From NCBI GenBank assembly GCA_934180065.1, contig CAKPRA010000009.1:1-58414 (forward strand): DNA of 58,414 bases. The letters are read 5' to 3'. This document shows positions 24,967-34,318 of this stretch, piece after piece (positions within the stretch are counted from its first letter, which is position 1; each line of letters opens with the position of its first letter). This DNA comes from an uncultured Clostridia bacterium. GTDB lineage: Bacteria > Bacillota > Clostridia > TANB77 > CAG-508. The translations under genes and the position numbers were made by a program. The notes beneath the pieces were generated by a model. That model did no database searches. It saw nothing but the letters and a program-made list of their open reading frames with translations, and was not told the DNA's origin.

Positions 24967-27585
24967 ATGGCAGAATTTTCACCAATGATGCAACATTATT
25001 TAGAAACAAAGAAACAATACAAAGATTGTGTTCTATTTTATAGATTAGGCGATTTTTATGAAATGTTCTTTGAAGATGCAGAAATTGTATCTAGAGAGCT
25101 TGAACTAACTTTAACAGGTAAAGACTGTGGACAAGAGCAAAGAGCTCCAATGTCTGGTATACCATATCATGCTGCTGAGGGATATATTGCTAAATTAATA
25201 GAAAAAGGATATAAAGTTGCTATTTGTGAGCAGATGGAGGATCCTAAGCTTGCAAAAGGTATGGTAAAAAGAGAAGTTGTAAGAGTTGTTACACCAGGTA
25301 CAGTAATTGAGTCTAATTTATTAGATGAAAAGAAAAATAATTATATTATGGCTATTTATAAAAGTGGATTATATTTTGGAATTAGTGTTTGTGATATCTC
25401 AACAGGCGAGTTTTCAGCAACTCAGATAGTAGAGCATAATAATTTTGCAAGGTTGTTAGACGAGATTTCAAGATATTCTCCAGCAGAAATAATTGTTAGT
25501 AAAATGATGTTTAATAGTAAAACAGAATTAGAAAAAATTCAAGAGCGTTTTAAGACATATATTTCTCAAGAATCTGAGGAGTCTTTTGATGGCGAATTTG
25601 AATTATTGTCTGGAATGTATAATATTGTAGATGATAAAAATGAGAAAATTAAAGAAAAAGAATTAGTAGAAAAGAAACTTGCAATTTATGCAATAAATGC
25701 TTTATTGAAATATTTAGAAGATACGCAAAAAACAGGGTTAGACCACATAAACACTATTAAAATATATAATACAACAAGATATATGGCTCTTGATATAAAT
25801 GCGAGAAGAAATTTAGAGCTCACTGAAAAAATGAGGGATAAATCTAAAAAAGGTACTCTTTTATGGGTTCTTGATAAAACATCTACATCTATGGGAGGAA
25901 GAATGCTTAGAAGATGGCTAAATGATCCTCTTGTTGATAGAAAAGAAATTAATGAAAGACTTGATGCTGTTGAAGAGCTTAAAAATTCTATAATTCTTAG
26001 AGGAAACATTATTGAAGCTTTAAAAAAGGTTTATGATATAGAGCGTTTAGCCGGAAAAATTGCCTATGGTAATGCCAATGGTAGAGATTTAATTTCTTTA
26101 AAAAGCTCTGTAAAGCAATTACCTGATATAAAACATGTTCTTGCAGGTGCCGGATCTAAGCTTTTAAAGGGGATTTATAATGAATTAGATACTTTAGATG
26201 ATGTGTATGAAATAATTGAAAAATCTATAGTTGATGAACCTCCTATTGGAGTTAAAGATGGTGGAATAATTAAAATTGGATATGATCCTGAAATAGATAA
26301 ATTAAAATTGGCGACTACAGAAGGTAAAAAATGGTTAGTTGAGTTAGAAAACAAAGAAAAAGAGCAAACAGGAATTAAGAATTTGAAAATAGGATATAAT
26401 AAAGTTTTTGGATATTTTATAGAAGTAACAAAATCTAATATATCTATGGTTCCAGAAAGATATATCAGAAAGCAAACTTTAACAAATGCTGAAAGATATA
26501 TTACAGAAGAATTGAAACAATTAGAAAATCAAATATTAGGAGCAGAAGAAAAGGTTATAACACTTGAATATAATGCTTTTACAGAGGTAAGAGAAAGAAT
26601 TGAAAAACAGATTCAAAGATTGCAAAAAACGGCGACATTAATTTCTGTATTAGATGTTGTATCTTCATTTGCAATTGTTGCTGAAGATATGGGGTATGTT
26701 AAGCCTATTGTTGATAATGAAGGAATAATTGATATAAAAGAAGGAAGACATCCTGTTATTGAAAAGATGATTTCTACTAGTAATTTTGTACCGAATGATA
26801 CATATTTAGATAAAAATAGCAATAGATTAGCTATTATAACAGGTCCAAACATGGCTGGAAAATCTACATACATGAGACAGGTTGCATTGATAACTTTAAT
26901 GGCACAAGTTGGATCTTTTGTTCCAGCATCTTATGCGAAAATAGGCATTGTTGATAAAATATTTACAAGAGTTGGTGCTTCAGATGATTTAAGTATGGGA
27001 CAAAGTACATTTATGGTTGAAATGATGGAAGTTGCTACAATTTTAAAAGAGGCAACAAATGAAAGCTTAGTTATATTAGATGAAATTGGTAGAGGTACTT
27101 CAACATATGATGGTTTGTCTATTGCCTGGGCAGTAGCAGAATATATTGCTGATAAAGAAAAGTGTGGGGCTAAAACTTTATTTGCTACACATTATCATGA
27201 ATTAACAGAGCTTGAAAATAAAATTGAAGGTGTAAAAAATTATTCTATTGCGGTTAAAGAAAAAGGTGAAGATATAATTTTCTTGAGAAAAATTATAGAT
27301 GGCGGAACTGATGAAAGCTACGGAGTTCACGTCGCACGACTTGCAGGAGTTCCTCAAATTGTAACACAAAAAGCAAATGAAATTTTACAATCATTAGAAA
27401 GAAAAAATGTTATGACAAATAAAGTTATAGATATAAAACCTAAAAAAGAAGCTGCAGATTCTATAAATATATATAACTACAAGGTCGCTGAGGTTGCGCA
27501 TGAAATAGATAAAATTGATTTTAATCAATTGACGCCGATAGATGCATTAAATACTTTAGTAAAAATTAAAGAAAAATTATCTTAA
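24967..27585 (+). CDS. mutS: DNA mismatch repair protein MutS
   Basis: The protein has 872 aa. The N-terminal mismatch-recognition domain has the Phe-X-Glu motif in GDFYEMFFEDA (about 27-37). Connector, lever and clamp domains follow. The ATPase part has Walker A GPNMAGKST (about 628-636), the signature DDLSMGQSTFMVEM and Walker B VILDEIGRGTSTYDG. The C-terminal beta/dimer region is present. It binds mismatches and recruits MutL, which is not encoded nearby here although mutS-mutL is a frequent order. The gene is followed by the unusual polypurine inverted repeat at 27621. Confidence 0.98.
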   Translation: MAEFSPMMQHYLETKKQYKDCVLFYRLGDFYEMFFEDAEIVSRELELTLTGKDCGQEQRAPMSGIPYHAAEGYIAKLIEKGYKVAICEQMEDPKLAKGMVKREVVRVVTPGTVIESNLLDEKKNNYIMAIYKSGLYFGISVCDISTGEFSATQIVEHNNFARLLDEISRYSPAEIIVSKMMFNSKTELEKIQERFKTYISQESEESFDGEFELLSGMYNIVDDKNEKIKEKELVEKKLAIYAINALLKYLEDTQKTGLDHINTIKIYNTTRYMALDINARRNLELTEKMRDKSKKGTLLWVLDKTSTSMGGRMLRRWLNDPLVDRKEINERLDAVEELKNSIILRGNIIEALKKVYDIERLAGKIAYGNANGRDLISLKSSVKQLPDIKHVLAGAGSKLLKGIYNELDTLDDVYEIIEKSIVDEPPIGVKDGGIIKIGYDPEIDKLKLATTEGKKWLVELENKEKEQTGIKNLKIGYNKVFGYFIEVTKSNISMVPERYIRKQTLTNAERYITEELKQLENQILGAEEKVITLEYNAFTEVRERIEKQIQRLQKTATLISVLDVVSSFAIVAEDMGYVKPIVDNEGIIDIKEGRHPVIEKMISTSNFVPNDTYLDKNSNRLAIITGPNMAGKSTYMRQVALITLMAQVGSFVPASYAKIGIVDKIFTRVGASDDLSMGQSTFMVEMMEVATILKEATNESLVILDEIGRGTSTYDGLSIAWAVAEYIADKEKCGAKTLFATHYHELTELENKIEGVKNYSIAVKEKGEDIIFLRKIIDGGTDESYGVHVARLAGVPQIVTQKANEILQSLERKNVMTNKVIDIKPKKEAADSINIYNYKVAEVAHEIDKIDFNQLTPIDALNTLVKIKEKLS

Positions 27586-27620
27586 TATTGAAAAGAGAGA
27601 GAAACGCAGGAGGAGGAAGC

Positions 27621-27795
27621 AAAAAGAGGAAAAAAAGGAGGGAAAAAGGGAGGGAAAAAGGGACGGTTCTCTTTGACACAAGTATATAAATTAGGACAAT
27701 TTAATAAAATAAGATTTGTCCATTTTACTTTGTTTTGTGTCAAAGAGAACCGTCCCTTTTTCCCTCCCTTTTTCCCTCCTTTTTTCCCTCTTTTT
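27621..27795 (+). repeat. Giant polypurine/polypyrimidine inverted repeat
   Basis: The left arm 27621-27681 is made of AAAAAGAGG, repeated GGAGGGAAAAAGGG units and GACGGTTCTCTTTGACACAA. The right arm 27735-27795 is its reverse complement with one substitution over 61 bp. The 53-nt loop contains a smaller GGACAA/TTTGTCC hairpin. Purine-rich sequence continues imperfectly on both flanks. It separates the convergent mutS and the minus-strand gene at 27881. Confidence 0.9.
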
Positions 27796-27849
27796 TTCTC
27801 TCTCCTTTTCCGCTCTCTTCGTCCTTTTTCCCTCTCTTTTTCTGAAACA

Positions 27850-27877
27850 AAAAAAAAGCGGATATTCCGCTTTTTTT
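27850..27877. terminator. Bidirectional Rho-independent terminator
   Basis: GCGGA and TCCGC pair around a short loop, with A runs on one side and seven T on the other. It can end both the mutS transcript and the minus-strand gene at 27881-28534. Confidence 0.8.
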
Positions 27878-27880
27878 ATA

Positions 27881-28534
27881 TTAGTTTATCATGCACCATT
27901 TTCCATTGATTTTGTAAATAGAGAATGTTGAATATGAAGTTTTCTTATCATCAGAACCTTTAACTGTTATTTTAACACAAACATTATATCCTTCTGAAAC
28001 TTTTACTTTTTCATCTTCATAATCGTCTTTGATGTCATCTTTAACATCATCTAATTCATCTTTCTCGATTTTTGTTTTATCTAATACTTTGTAAGAAATT
28101 TTAATTTTATCTCCACATTTTTTCTCGAAAGCTTTCATCATAGTTTCTAATTTTTCATCATCATATGTATCTTCTAAATCATCTTTCATGAATTCAGGGT
28201 ATGCTTTTAAATAAGTTTTTGAATTTGTTTTTTCAATACCTTTAAAGTAATTTTTTAATGGTGATTTATATGCATTTCCTACTATTGAGAAAATAACAAT
28301 TAAAACAACTATAACAGCTGCAGCAATTCCACCAACTATGGCTATAGTTTTTTTGTTGTCTTTTTCTGTTTTATTTGCAGAATTTGTAGCATCTGTATTT
28401 TTTACATTTGCTGTAGTTTCTTCTTTTTTAACATCCTTTTTTGTAGTTTTTTCTTCTACAGTAGCTCCGCAATTAGGACATACCTTGTCTGTATCTTTTA
28501 ATTCTGAGCCACAACTTTCACAAAATTTACTCAT
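27881..28534 (-). CDS. Zinc-ribbon, single-pass membrane protein of unknown function
   Basis: The protein has 217 aa. The N-terminus is a zinc ribbon, FCESCGSELKDTDKVCPNCG (residues 4-23). A Lys/Thr/Asn-rich cytoplasmic linker follows, then one membrane helix (about 63-85, TIAIVGGIAAAVIVVLIVIF). The outer domain of about 130 residues is Lys/Asp rich and ends in a beta-rich fold (SYSTFSIYKINGKWCMIN), resembling small lipoprotein-like or DUF4878-type domains. The protein at 54519 has a comparable layout without the ribbon. The start follows AAAGGAGG. No function is inferred. Confidence 0.75.
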   Translation of the reverse strand: MSKFCESCGSELKDTDKVCPNCGATVEEKTTKKDVKKEETTANVKNTDATNSANKTEKDNKKTIAIVGGIAAAVIVVLIVIFSIVGNAYKSPLKNYFKGIEKTNSKTYLKAYPEFMKDDLEDTYDDEKLETMMKAFEKKCGDKIKISYKVLDKTKIEKDELDDVKDDIKDDYEDEKVKVSEGYNVCVKITVKGSDDKKTSYSTFSIYKINGKWCMIN

Positions 28535-28733
28535 AAAAATATCCTCCTTTTTTTGATAGATATATAATATACAATTTAATATTATTTGTCAATTACTTGA
28601 CTAAAAAAAAATATAGATATAAAATGTGCTTATTACAATATACAATTGTAATTATTTTGTTAATTTATCTATATTCACGTAAATAGTGACATAGAATAAA
28701 TTATTACATAAAATTATTGAATGGAGGACACGT

Positions 28734-30371
28734 ATGATTGAAATAAATTATAAAAATCAAACGATAAGCACTGAGAAAACTAAAGTTATTGATTTATTTA
28801 AAGAAGACATAAGAAAAAATGAAATAATAGCATGTAGATTTAATAATGAGATTAAATCTCTAAATTTTGAAATAGAAAAAAGTGGAAATTTAGAATTAAT
28901 AGATATATCAAATAGAGACGGAATGCGCATATATGTAAGAGGACTTATATACATACTAACTAAAGCTTTTGAGGAGTTATATCCAAATGCAAAGACAAAA
29001 ATTAATTATCAATTATCAAATTCAATGCTTTGTGAAGTTGTAGATGCAGAAGTAAATAATGATATGATTGATAAAATTAATAAGAAATTTAAAGAAATAG
29101 TAGATAAAGATATTCCTATAATAAAGAAAACAATGACAAAAAAAGAAGCAAGGGAATTTTATGAGAAAGAGAAAAATGAAAAAGGTAGACTTCAGATAGA
29201 ATATGGAAGAAAAGAAGTTGTAAGCTTATATTATTGTGAAGATTATTACAACTATTTTTATGGAGTTTTACCAATTTCTACAGGTTTTGCTAAATTATAC
29301 GAAATTGTGAAATACCATAATGGGATATTAATAAGATATCCAAATAAAACTGATATTCATAAACTACCAGAGTTTAAAGAAAATAAAAAATTATTGGAAA
29401 CATTAGATGAATATGAAAATTTGCATGAAACTTTGCATGTGCAAACTTTATATAAATTAAATAGAATCATTAAAAGAAATAGAATTAAAGAATATATATT
29501 GCTTGATGAAGCTTTACACGAGAAAAAAATGGCTGAAATTGCCAATGATATAGTTAAGAGAGATAAGGTTAAAGTTGTATTGATTGCTGGACCTTCATCA
29601 TCAGGAAAAACAACTTTTGCTCATAGATTAGGAATTCAATTGCGTTTAAACGGATTGAAACCTGTGACTTTATCAGTTGATAATTATTTTGTTGAAAGAG
29701 AAAATAATCCAAAAGATGAAGATGGGAATTATGATTTTGAATGTATTGAAGCAATTGATACAAAATTATTTAATGAGCATATATTAAAATTATTAAATGG
29801 TGAAGAAATTGATGTTCCAACATTTGACTTTGAAAAGGGAACTAAAAAATATAATGGCGAAAAAATGAGATTAAAAGAAGATCAAATATTAGTTATAGAA
29901 GGAATTCATTGTTTAAATGATAAATTGACAGCTTTAATTCCTAAGGACCAAAAATACAAAATTTATATAAGTTGTTTAACTGTTTTAAATTTGGATTTTA
30001 ATAATAGAATTTCAACAACAGATTCAAGATTAATAAGAAGAATTGTTAGAGATAACCAATTTAGAGGATATAAAGCACTACATACATTAAAAATGTGGGA
30101 TTCAGTAAACAAAGGAGAAGAAAAAAATATATTCCCATATCAGGAAGAAGCTGATAGTATGTTTAATTCATCTTTAATATATGAGCTTGCAGTTTTAAAA
30201 GACTATGCACTTCCTTTATTGAAAGAGATTGATAATACTGTTCCTGAATATTCTGAAGCTAAAAAATTAATATCATTATTAGAGTATTTTGAATCAGTTC
30301 CAGCTGAATATGTTCCAACAAATTCCTTATTAAGAGAATTTCTTGGTGGAAGTATTTTTTATGAAAAATAG
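28734..30371 (+). CDS. Nucleoside (uridine) kinase with N-terminal TGS/ThrRS-like region
   Basis: The protein has 545 aa. The first 60 residues resemble a TGS-like domain. Residues of about 65-235 resemble the editing/second additional domain of threonyl-tRNA synthetase. A P-loop kinase domain from about 280 carries Walker A GPSSSGKTT (about 286-294) and DNYFVERENNPKDEDG, the pattern of the uridine kinase/phosphoribulokinase family. This fused architecture is common in Clostridia and Bacteroides, where it is annotated as nucleoside kinase. The fused domains' role is unclear. ATG 28734 follows GGAGGA. The next gene, RNHCP, is 25 bp away. Confidence 0.88.
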   Translation: MIEINYKNQTISTEKTKVIDLFKEDIRKNEIIACRFNNEIKSLNFEIEKSGNLELIDISNRDGMRIYVRGLIYILTKAFEELYPNAKTKINYQLSNSMLCEVVDAEVNNDMIDKINKKFKEIVDKDIPIIKKTMTKKEAREFYEKEKNEKGRLQIEYGRKEVVSLYYCEDYYNYFYGVLPISTGFAKLYEIVKYHNGILIRYPNKTDIHKLPEFKENKKLLETLDEYENLHETLHVQTLYKLNRIIKRNRIKEYILLDEALHEKKMAEIANDIVKRDKVKVVLIAGPSSSGKTTFAHRLGIQLRLNGLKPVTLSVDNYFVERENNPKDEDGNYDFECIEAIDTKLFNEHILKLLNGEEIDVPTFDFEKGTKKYNGEKMRLKEDQILVIEGIHCLNDKLTALIPKDQKYKIYISCLTVLNLDFNNRISTTDSRLIRRIVRDNQFRGYKALHTLKMWDSVNKGEEKNIFPYQEEADSMFNSSLIYELAVLKDYALPLLKEIDNTVPEYSEAKKLISLLEYFESVPAEYVPTNSLLREFLGGSIFYEK

Positions 30372-30396
30372 GTTAATTTGAAAGGATGATTTATTT

Positions 30397-30717
30397 ATGG
30401 AAAAGAGCCTATTTACAAAAATAGATGAAGAGTTTATATGTGAAAATTGTGGAAAAAAAGTGAAAAAATTGGGGTATACATGTAGAAATCATTGTCCATA
30501 TTGTTTATATTCAAAACATGTTGATATAAACCCTGGAGATAGAAGTGAAGAGTGTCACGGACTGCTAGAGCCAATTGGAATAGAATTGAGTCCAAAAAAG
30601 GGATATGTTATTGTTTTTAAGTGCAAGAAATGTGGAAAAACACGAAAAAATAAAGCTGCAAATGATGATAATATGGATTTGATTATAAAATTAAGTGCAA
30701 ATAAAGATATTTTATAA
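30397..30717 (+). CDS. RNHCP-domain protein
   Basis: The protein has 106 aa. It contains the RNHCP signature as CRNHCPYCLYSKHVD near residues 28-42, with further cysteine pairs CENCGKK at the start and CKKCGKTRKNKAANDD at the end. These are six or more likely zinc ligands. The family is widespread in Firmicutes and its function is not known; the ribbons suggest nucleic-acid or ribosome contact, which is inference. It has an AAAGGATG ribosome-binding site and is closely followed by pgsA. Confidence 0.9.
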   Translation: MEKSLFTKIDEEFICENCGKKVKKLGYTCRNHCPYCLYSKHVDINPGDRSEECHGLLEPIGIELSPKKGYVIVFKCKKCGKTRKNKAANDDNMDLIIKLSANKDIL

Positions 30718-30735
30718 AAAGAAAGGAATTTTTTT

Positions 30736-31335
30736 ATGAATTTACCAAATAAATTGACTTTGTTTAGAATAATTTTAGTACCAATAATGGTAATAATTCC
30801 ATTTATACCATTAGAGGGAGAGCTATTTGGAATATCTATTACATGGTTATTAGTAGCTTTAATATTTGTAATAGCATCAATAACAGATAAGTTAGATGGA
30901 TATTTAGCAAGATCTAGAAATCAAGTAACTACATTTGGAAAATTTTTAGATCCAATAGCTGATAAAATTTTGGTATTGGCAGCTATGATTATGCTGGTTG
31001 AAGCTTCCAGATTACCTGGATGGATACCTATTATAGTATTATTTAGAGAGTTTATAGTATCTGGTTATAGATTAATCGCAGTTCAAAAAGATGGAAATGT
31101 TATAGCAGCTTCTATTTGGGGAAAATTGAAAACTGTTACACAAATGTTAGGCTTGATTGTTGCATTAATTGACATTAATGCCTTTGGAACATGCTTTAAT
31201 GGTTCATTATCAGGAATACCATTAGTTTTAAATATAGTAAGTACTGTAATTTTGTCAATATCAGTAATTGCAACCATTTTCTCAGGTTGGGATTATATAA
31301 AAAATGGAAAAGATTTATTTAAAGAAGATAAATAA
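30736..31335 (+). CDS. pgsA: CDP-diacylglycerol-glycerol-3-phosphate 3-phosphatidyltransferase
   Basis: The protein has 199 aa with five or six membrane helices. The CDP-alcohol phosphotransferase motif runs from DKLDGYLARSRNQ (about 53-65) to FLDPIADK (about 73-80), with all acidic residues in place. It makes phosphatidylglycerol phosphate, the precursor of phosphatidylglycerol, at the cytoplasmic membrane. Length is standard. It starts 19 bp after the RNHCP gene; a family 2 hairpin separates it from ligA. Confidence 0.95.
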   Translation: MNLPNKLTLFRIILVPIMVIIPFIPLEGELFGISITWLLVALIFVIASITDKLDGYLARSRNQVTTFGKFLDPIADKILVLAAMIMLVEASRLPGWIPIIVLFREFIVSGYRLIAVQKDGNVIAASIWGKLKTVTQMLGLIVALIDINAFGTCFNGSLSGIPLVLNIVSTVILSISVIATIFSGWDYIKNGKDLFKEDK

Positions 31336-31412
31336 TTTTGGCGCCCGAACAAAGAGGTGGACATTAAAATGTTTTGAATAGGTCAAATGTTATTAATGTT
31401 CACTTTTGTCGA
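31336..31412 (+). repeat. Family 2 hairpin repeat, copy c
   Basis: GAACAAAGAGGTGGACATTAA faces TTAATGTTCACTTTTGTC around AATGTTTTGAATAGGTCAAA. One arm pair has changed to GTGGACAT/ATGTTCAC, which still pairs through G-T. It fills the gap between pgsA and ligA. Confidence 0.7.
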
Positions 31413-31437
31413 ATTGCTTAAGCGAAAGGATTTTATT

Positions 31438-33435
31438 ATGGATGAGAATAATGCAAAAGAAAGAATTAAAGAGCTTAGAGCTACATTAGAATATCATGCA
31501 AAAAAATACTATGATGAAGATAAACCAGAAATAACTGATTATGAATATGATATGATGATGAATGAACTTAAAAGCTTAGAAAAACAATTTCCAGAACTAA
31601 TTGATAATGAGTCATTAACTCAAAAAGTTGGTGGACATGTAAAAGAAGGATTTAAACAAGTTGAACATGAGGTTCCTCTTCAAAGCTTGCAAGATGTTTT
31701 TTCTTATGATGAATTACGAGATTTTGATGATAGAGTAAAAAAACAATTGCATGATGGTGGGGCAAATTTAAAATATGTTGTAGAAACTAAAATTGATGGT
31801 TTATCTATGGCTATTGAATATAAAGATGGAAAATTTGTAAGAGCTGCTACAAGAGGAAATGGTTTAATTGGTGAAGATGTTTCAGCAAATGCTTTAACAA
31901 TTAAATCTATTCCAAAAGAGCTTAAAGAGCCAATAAATATAATTGTAAGAGGCGAAGTTTTTATAGGTTCAAAAGAATTTGAAAAGCTAAACGAAGAGCG
32001 TGAAGTTTTAGGACAATCACTGTTTGCAAATGCAAGAAATGCTGCTGCAGGTTCACTTAGACAATTAGATTCAAAAATAACTAAAACAAGACCTTTAGAT
32101 ATATTTATTTTTAATGTTCAAAAACTAGAAAATAATCCATTTAATTCTCATTATGAACAATTGAATTATTTAGATAAACTTGGATTTAATGTTAATCCGG
32201 TCAGAATTTTATGTAATAATATAGATGAAGCAATTGAGGCAATTACAAAAATAGGAGAAGACAGAGAAAATCTTTCTTTTGGAATAGATGGAGCTGTTAT
32301 TAAAGTTGATAATTTGGATTATCGTGAAGAGCTTGGAACAACATTTAAAACACCAAGATGGGCAATTGCATATAAATATCCACCAGAGCAAAAGGAAACC
32401 TTGTTAAAAGATATAATATGTCAAGTTGGAAGAACTGGAGCAATAACACCAATGGCAATATTAGAGCCAGTAAAAGTTGCAGGTTCTACAATATCAAAAA
32501 CAACATTGCATAATGAAGATTTTATAAAGGAAAAAGATTTAAAAATAGGTGATAGAGTAATAATTCAAAAAGCTGGAGATGTTATTCCAGAAGTTGTAGA
32601 GGCTGTAAAATCAAAAAGAACTGGAGAAGAAAAAGAGTTTATAATGCCAAAAGTATGTCCAGTATGTGGTGCTCCAACAATAAGAGAAGATGGTGAAGCT
32701 GTTACAAGATGTACTGGAATTGAATGTAGTGCAAAGGCTTTACGAAACATTGTACATTTTGCTTCAAAAGAAGGAATGGAAATTGATGGACTAGGTTATA
32801 GCATAATAGAGCAATTGCTAGATAGAAAACTAATAAATAATATTGCAGATATTTATAGTTTGAAATTAGAAGATGTTGCATCATTAAAAAAGAATGGAAA
32901 AAAATTCGCACAAAATTTAATTGATGCTATTGAAAAAAGTAAAAGCAATGATTTATTTAAATTAATAACAGGACTGGGAATTCGTCATATTGGAGCAAAA
33001 TCAGCAAAGAATCTAGCTAGAAAATTTAGAACAATGGACAACCTAATGAATGCATCTATAGAAGAGCTAAGTGTACAAAATGATGTAGGAGAAATTACAG
33101 CAAAAAGTATATATGATTTTTTCAGAGAAGAGCAATCAATCGATTTAATAAATAAATTAAAACTAGCAGGAGTAAATATGGAATCGTTGGAAGAGGAGAA
33201 CACAGATAATAGATTTGAAGGCAAAACTTTTGTATTAACAGGTGCTCTTTCAAAATATTCAAGAGATGAAGCTAGTGATATAATTGAAAAATTGGGAGGA
33301 AAAACATCTGGTTCAGTTTCTAAAAAAACATCATATGTATTAGCTGGAGAAGATGCAGGAAGCAAATTAACAAAAGCACAAAATCTAGGAGTAACAGTAA
33401 TTACAGAAGAAGAATTTGAAGAAATGATAAAATAA
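31438..33435 (+). CDS. ligA: NAD+-dependent DNA ligase LigA
   Basis: The protein has 665 aa. ATG 31438 is preceded by GAAAGGA; an upstream in-frame start at 31387 lies inside the family 2 hairpin. The domains in order are Ia (with YYDEDKPEITDYEYD), adenylation with the active Lys in ETKIDGLSM (about 113-121), OB fold, a four-cysteine zinc finger starting CPVCGAPT (about 407), helix-hairpin-helix repeats, and a C-terminal BRCT domain (about 590-665). It seals nicks during replication and repair. Length and motifs are complete. Confidence 0.97.
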   Translation: MDENNAKERIKELRATLEYHAKKYYDEDKPEITDYEYDMMMNELKSLEKQFPELIDNESLTQKVGGHVKEGFKQVEHEVPLQSLQDVFSYDELRDFDDRVKKQLHDGGANLKYVVETKIDGLSMAIEYKDGKFVRAATRGNGLIGEDVSANALTIKSIPKELKEPINIIVRGEVFIGSKEFEKLNEEREVLGQSLFANARNAAAGSLRQLDSKITKTRPLDIFIFNVQKLENNPFNSHYEQLNYLDKLGFNVNPVRILCNNIDEAIEAITKIGEDRENLSFGIDGAVIKVDNLDYREELGTTFKTPRWAIAYKYPPEQKETLLKDIICQVGRTGAITPMAILEPVKVAGSTISKTTLHNEDFIKEKDLKIGDRVIIQKAGDVIPEVVEAVKSKRTGEEKEFIMPKVCPVCGAPTIREDGEAVTRCTGIECSAKALRNIVHFASKEGMEIDGLGYSIIEQLLDRKLINNIADIYSLKLEDVASLKKNGKKFAQNLIDAIEKSKSNDLFKLITGLGIRHIGAKSAKNLARKFRTMDNLMNASIEELSVQNDVGEITAKSIYDFFREEQSIDLINKLKLAGVNMESLEEENTDNRFEGKTFVLTGALSKYSRDEASDIIEKLGGKTSGSVSKKTSYVLAGEDAGSKLTKAQNLGVTVITEEEFEEMIK

Positions 33436-33454
33436 AAATAGTACAGGAGCGAAT

Positions 33455-33694
33455 ATGAATAAAAAATATACATTTGAAGATTTTGAAAATGATTTAGATA
33501 ATGGATATCAAATATTTTTTACATATGTAAGAAATAGATATGTTGTATTTAAAACAGCAGAAAACTGTTATACACAAAAATTATTATCAGACCATCCAAA
33601 AAATCCACAACCAAGAATGCAAATAGTAACTCACAAAAGAATTTTTGAAATGTTTCCATTTATGGAAGATTTTGAATATAAAGTAGGGGAATAA
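33455..33694 (+). CDS. Small conserved-looking protein, function unknown
   Basis: The protein has 79 aa. ATG 33455 follows AGGAGCG 19 bp after ligA. The sequence is compact with many aromatic residues (YQIFFTYVRNRYVVFKTAENCY) and a basic middle part, with no membrane segment or metal motif. I do not recognise a family. Close spacing suggests co-transcription with ligA. Confidence 0.6.
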   Translation: MNKKYTFEDFENDLDNGYQIFFTYVRNRYVVFKTAENCYTQKLLSDHPKNPQPRMQIVTHKRIFEMFPFMEDFEYKVGE

Positions 33695-33758
33695 TAGTTA
33701 CAATTCACTGCTAGATATCAATTATATCCACATATTAAATAAAAAGGGGCGATATTTT

Positions 33759-34292
33759 ATGGAATATGATATTGAAGAAGTAAAATCAAATTCAGAAGAT
33801 AAACAAAAATTTATGGAATATGTAAAGTCAGATGGTTTATTGCTAGAATGGGCCTCACCAGAATTACAAGATGATAAAGAGCTTGTACTAGAAGCGGTAA
33901 GATGTGATGGGGGAGCTTTGGAATTTGCAAGTGACAGATTAAAAAATGACAAAGAAGTTTTATTAGATGCAGTTGAAATAAAAGGTTGGGTATTATGCTA
34001 TGCAAGTGAAGAGCTTAGAGCTGATAAGGATGTAGTGCTTAAAGCAGCTAGTAGAGATGGACAAGTATTATATTATGCTAGCCAAAAACTCAGAGATGAT
34101 AAAGATGTGGTTTTAGCAGCAGTTAGTAATAAAGGAATCATATTGAAATATGCAAGTAAAAGATTAAGAGAAGATAAAGATGTTGCAATTGCAACAATAA
34201 AGCAAAACAAAAAAGCTTTTTGTTATATTGGAGATAATTTAAAAAATGATGAAGATATACAAAATATAATAAATCCGCCACAAGAAGGATAA
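33759..34292 (+). CDS. DUF4116-repeat protein
   Basis: The protein has 177 aa. From residue 20 it consists of about five repeats of roughly 24 residues. Each is of the form L-x-x-DK-x-V-(L)-x-AV-x-x-x-G-x-x-L-x-YAS, for example LRDDKDVVLAAVSNKGIILKYAS. This is the DUF4116 repeat, a helical solenoid found in bacteria and some giant viruses and protists. Its function is unknown; protein-protein contact is a guess. It ends at the terminator shared with asnB. Confidence 0.85.
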   Translation: MEYDIEEVKSNSEDKQKFMEYVKSDGLLLEWASPELQDDKELVLEAVRCDGGALEFASDRLKNDKEVLLDAVEIKGWVLCYASEELRADKDVVLKAASRDGQVLYYASQKLRDDKDVVLAAVSNKGIILKYASKRLREDKDVAIATIKQNKKAFCYIGDNLKNDEDIQNIINPPQEG

Positions 34293-34294
34293 AT

Positions 34295-34318
34295 AAAAGT
34301 CGCATGAAGCGACTTTTT
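34295..34318. terminator. Bidirectional terminator between DUF4116 gene and asnB
   Basis: AGTCGC pairs with GCGACT around ATGAA, with A and T tracts on either side. Its last base touches the asnB stop codon. Confidence 0.85.

Noticed and set aside
27673..27931. ORFs rich in Phe, Pro and Ser on the plus strand
   Set aside because: They are translations of the polypyrimidine arm of the inverted repeat.
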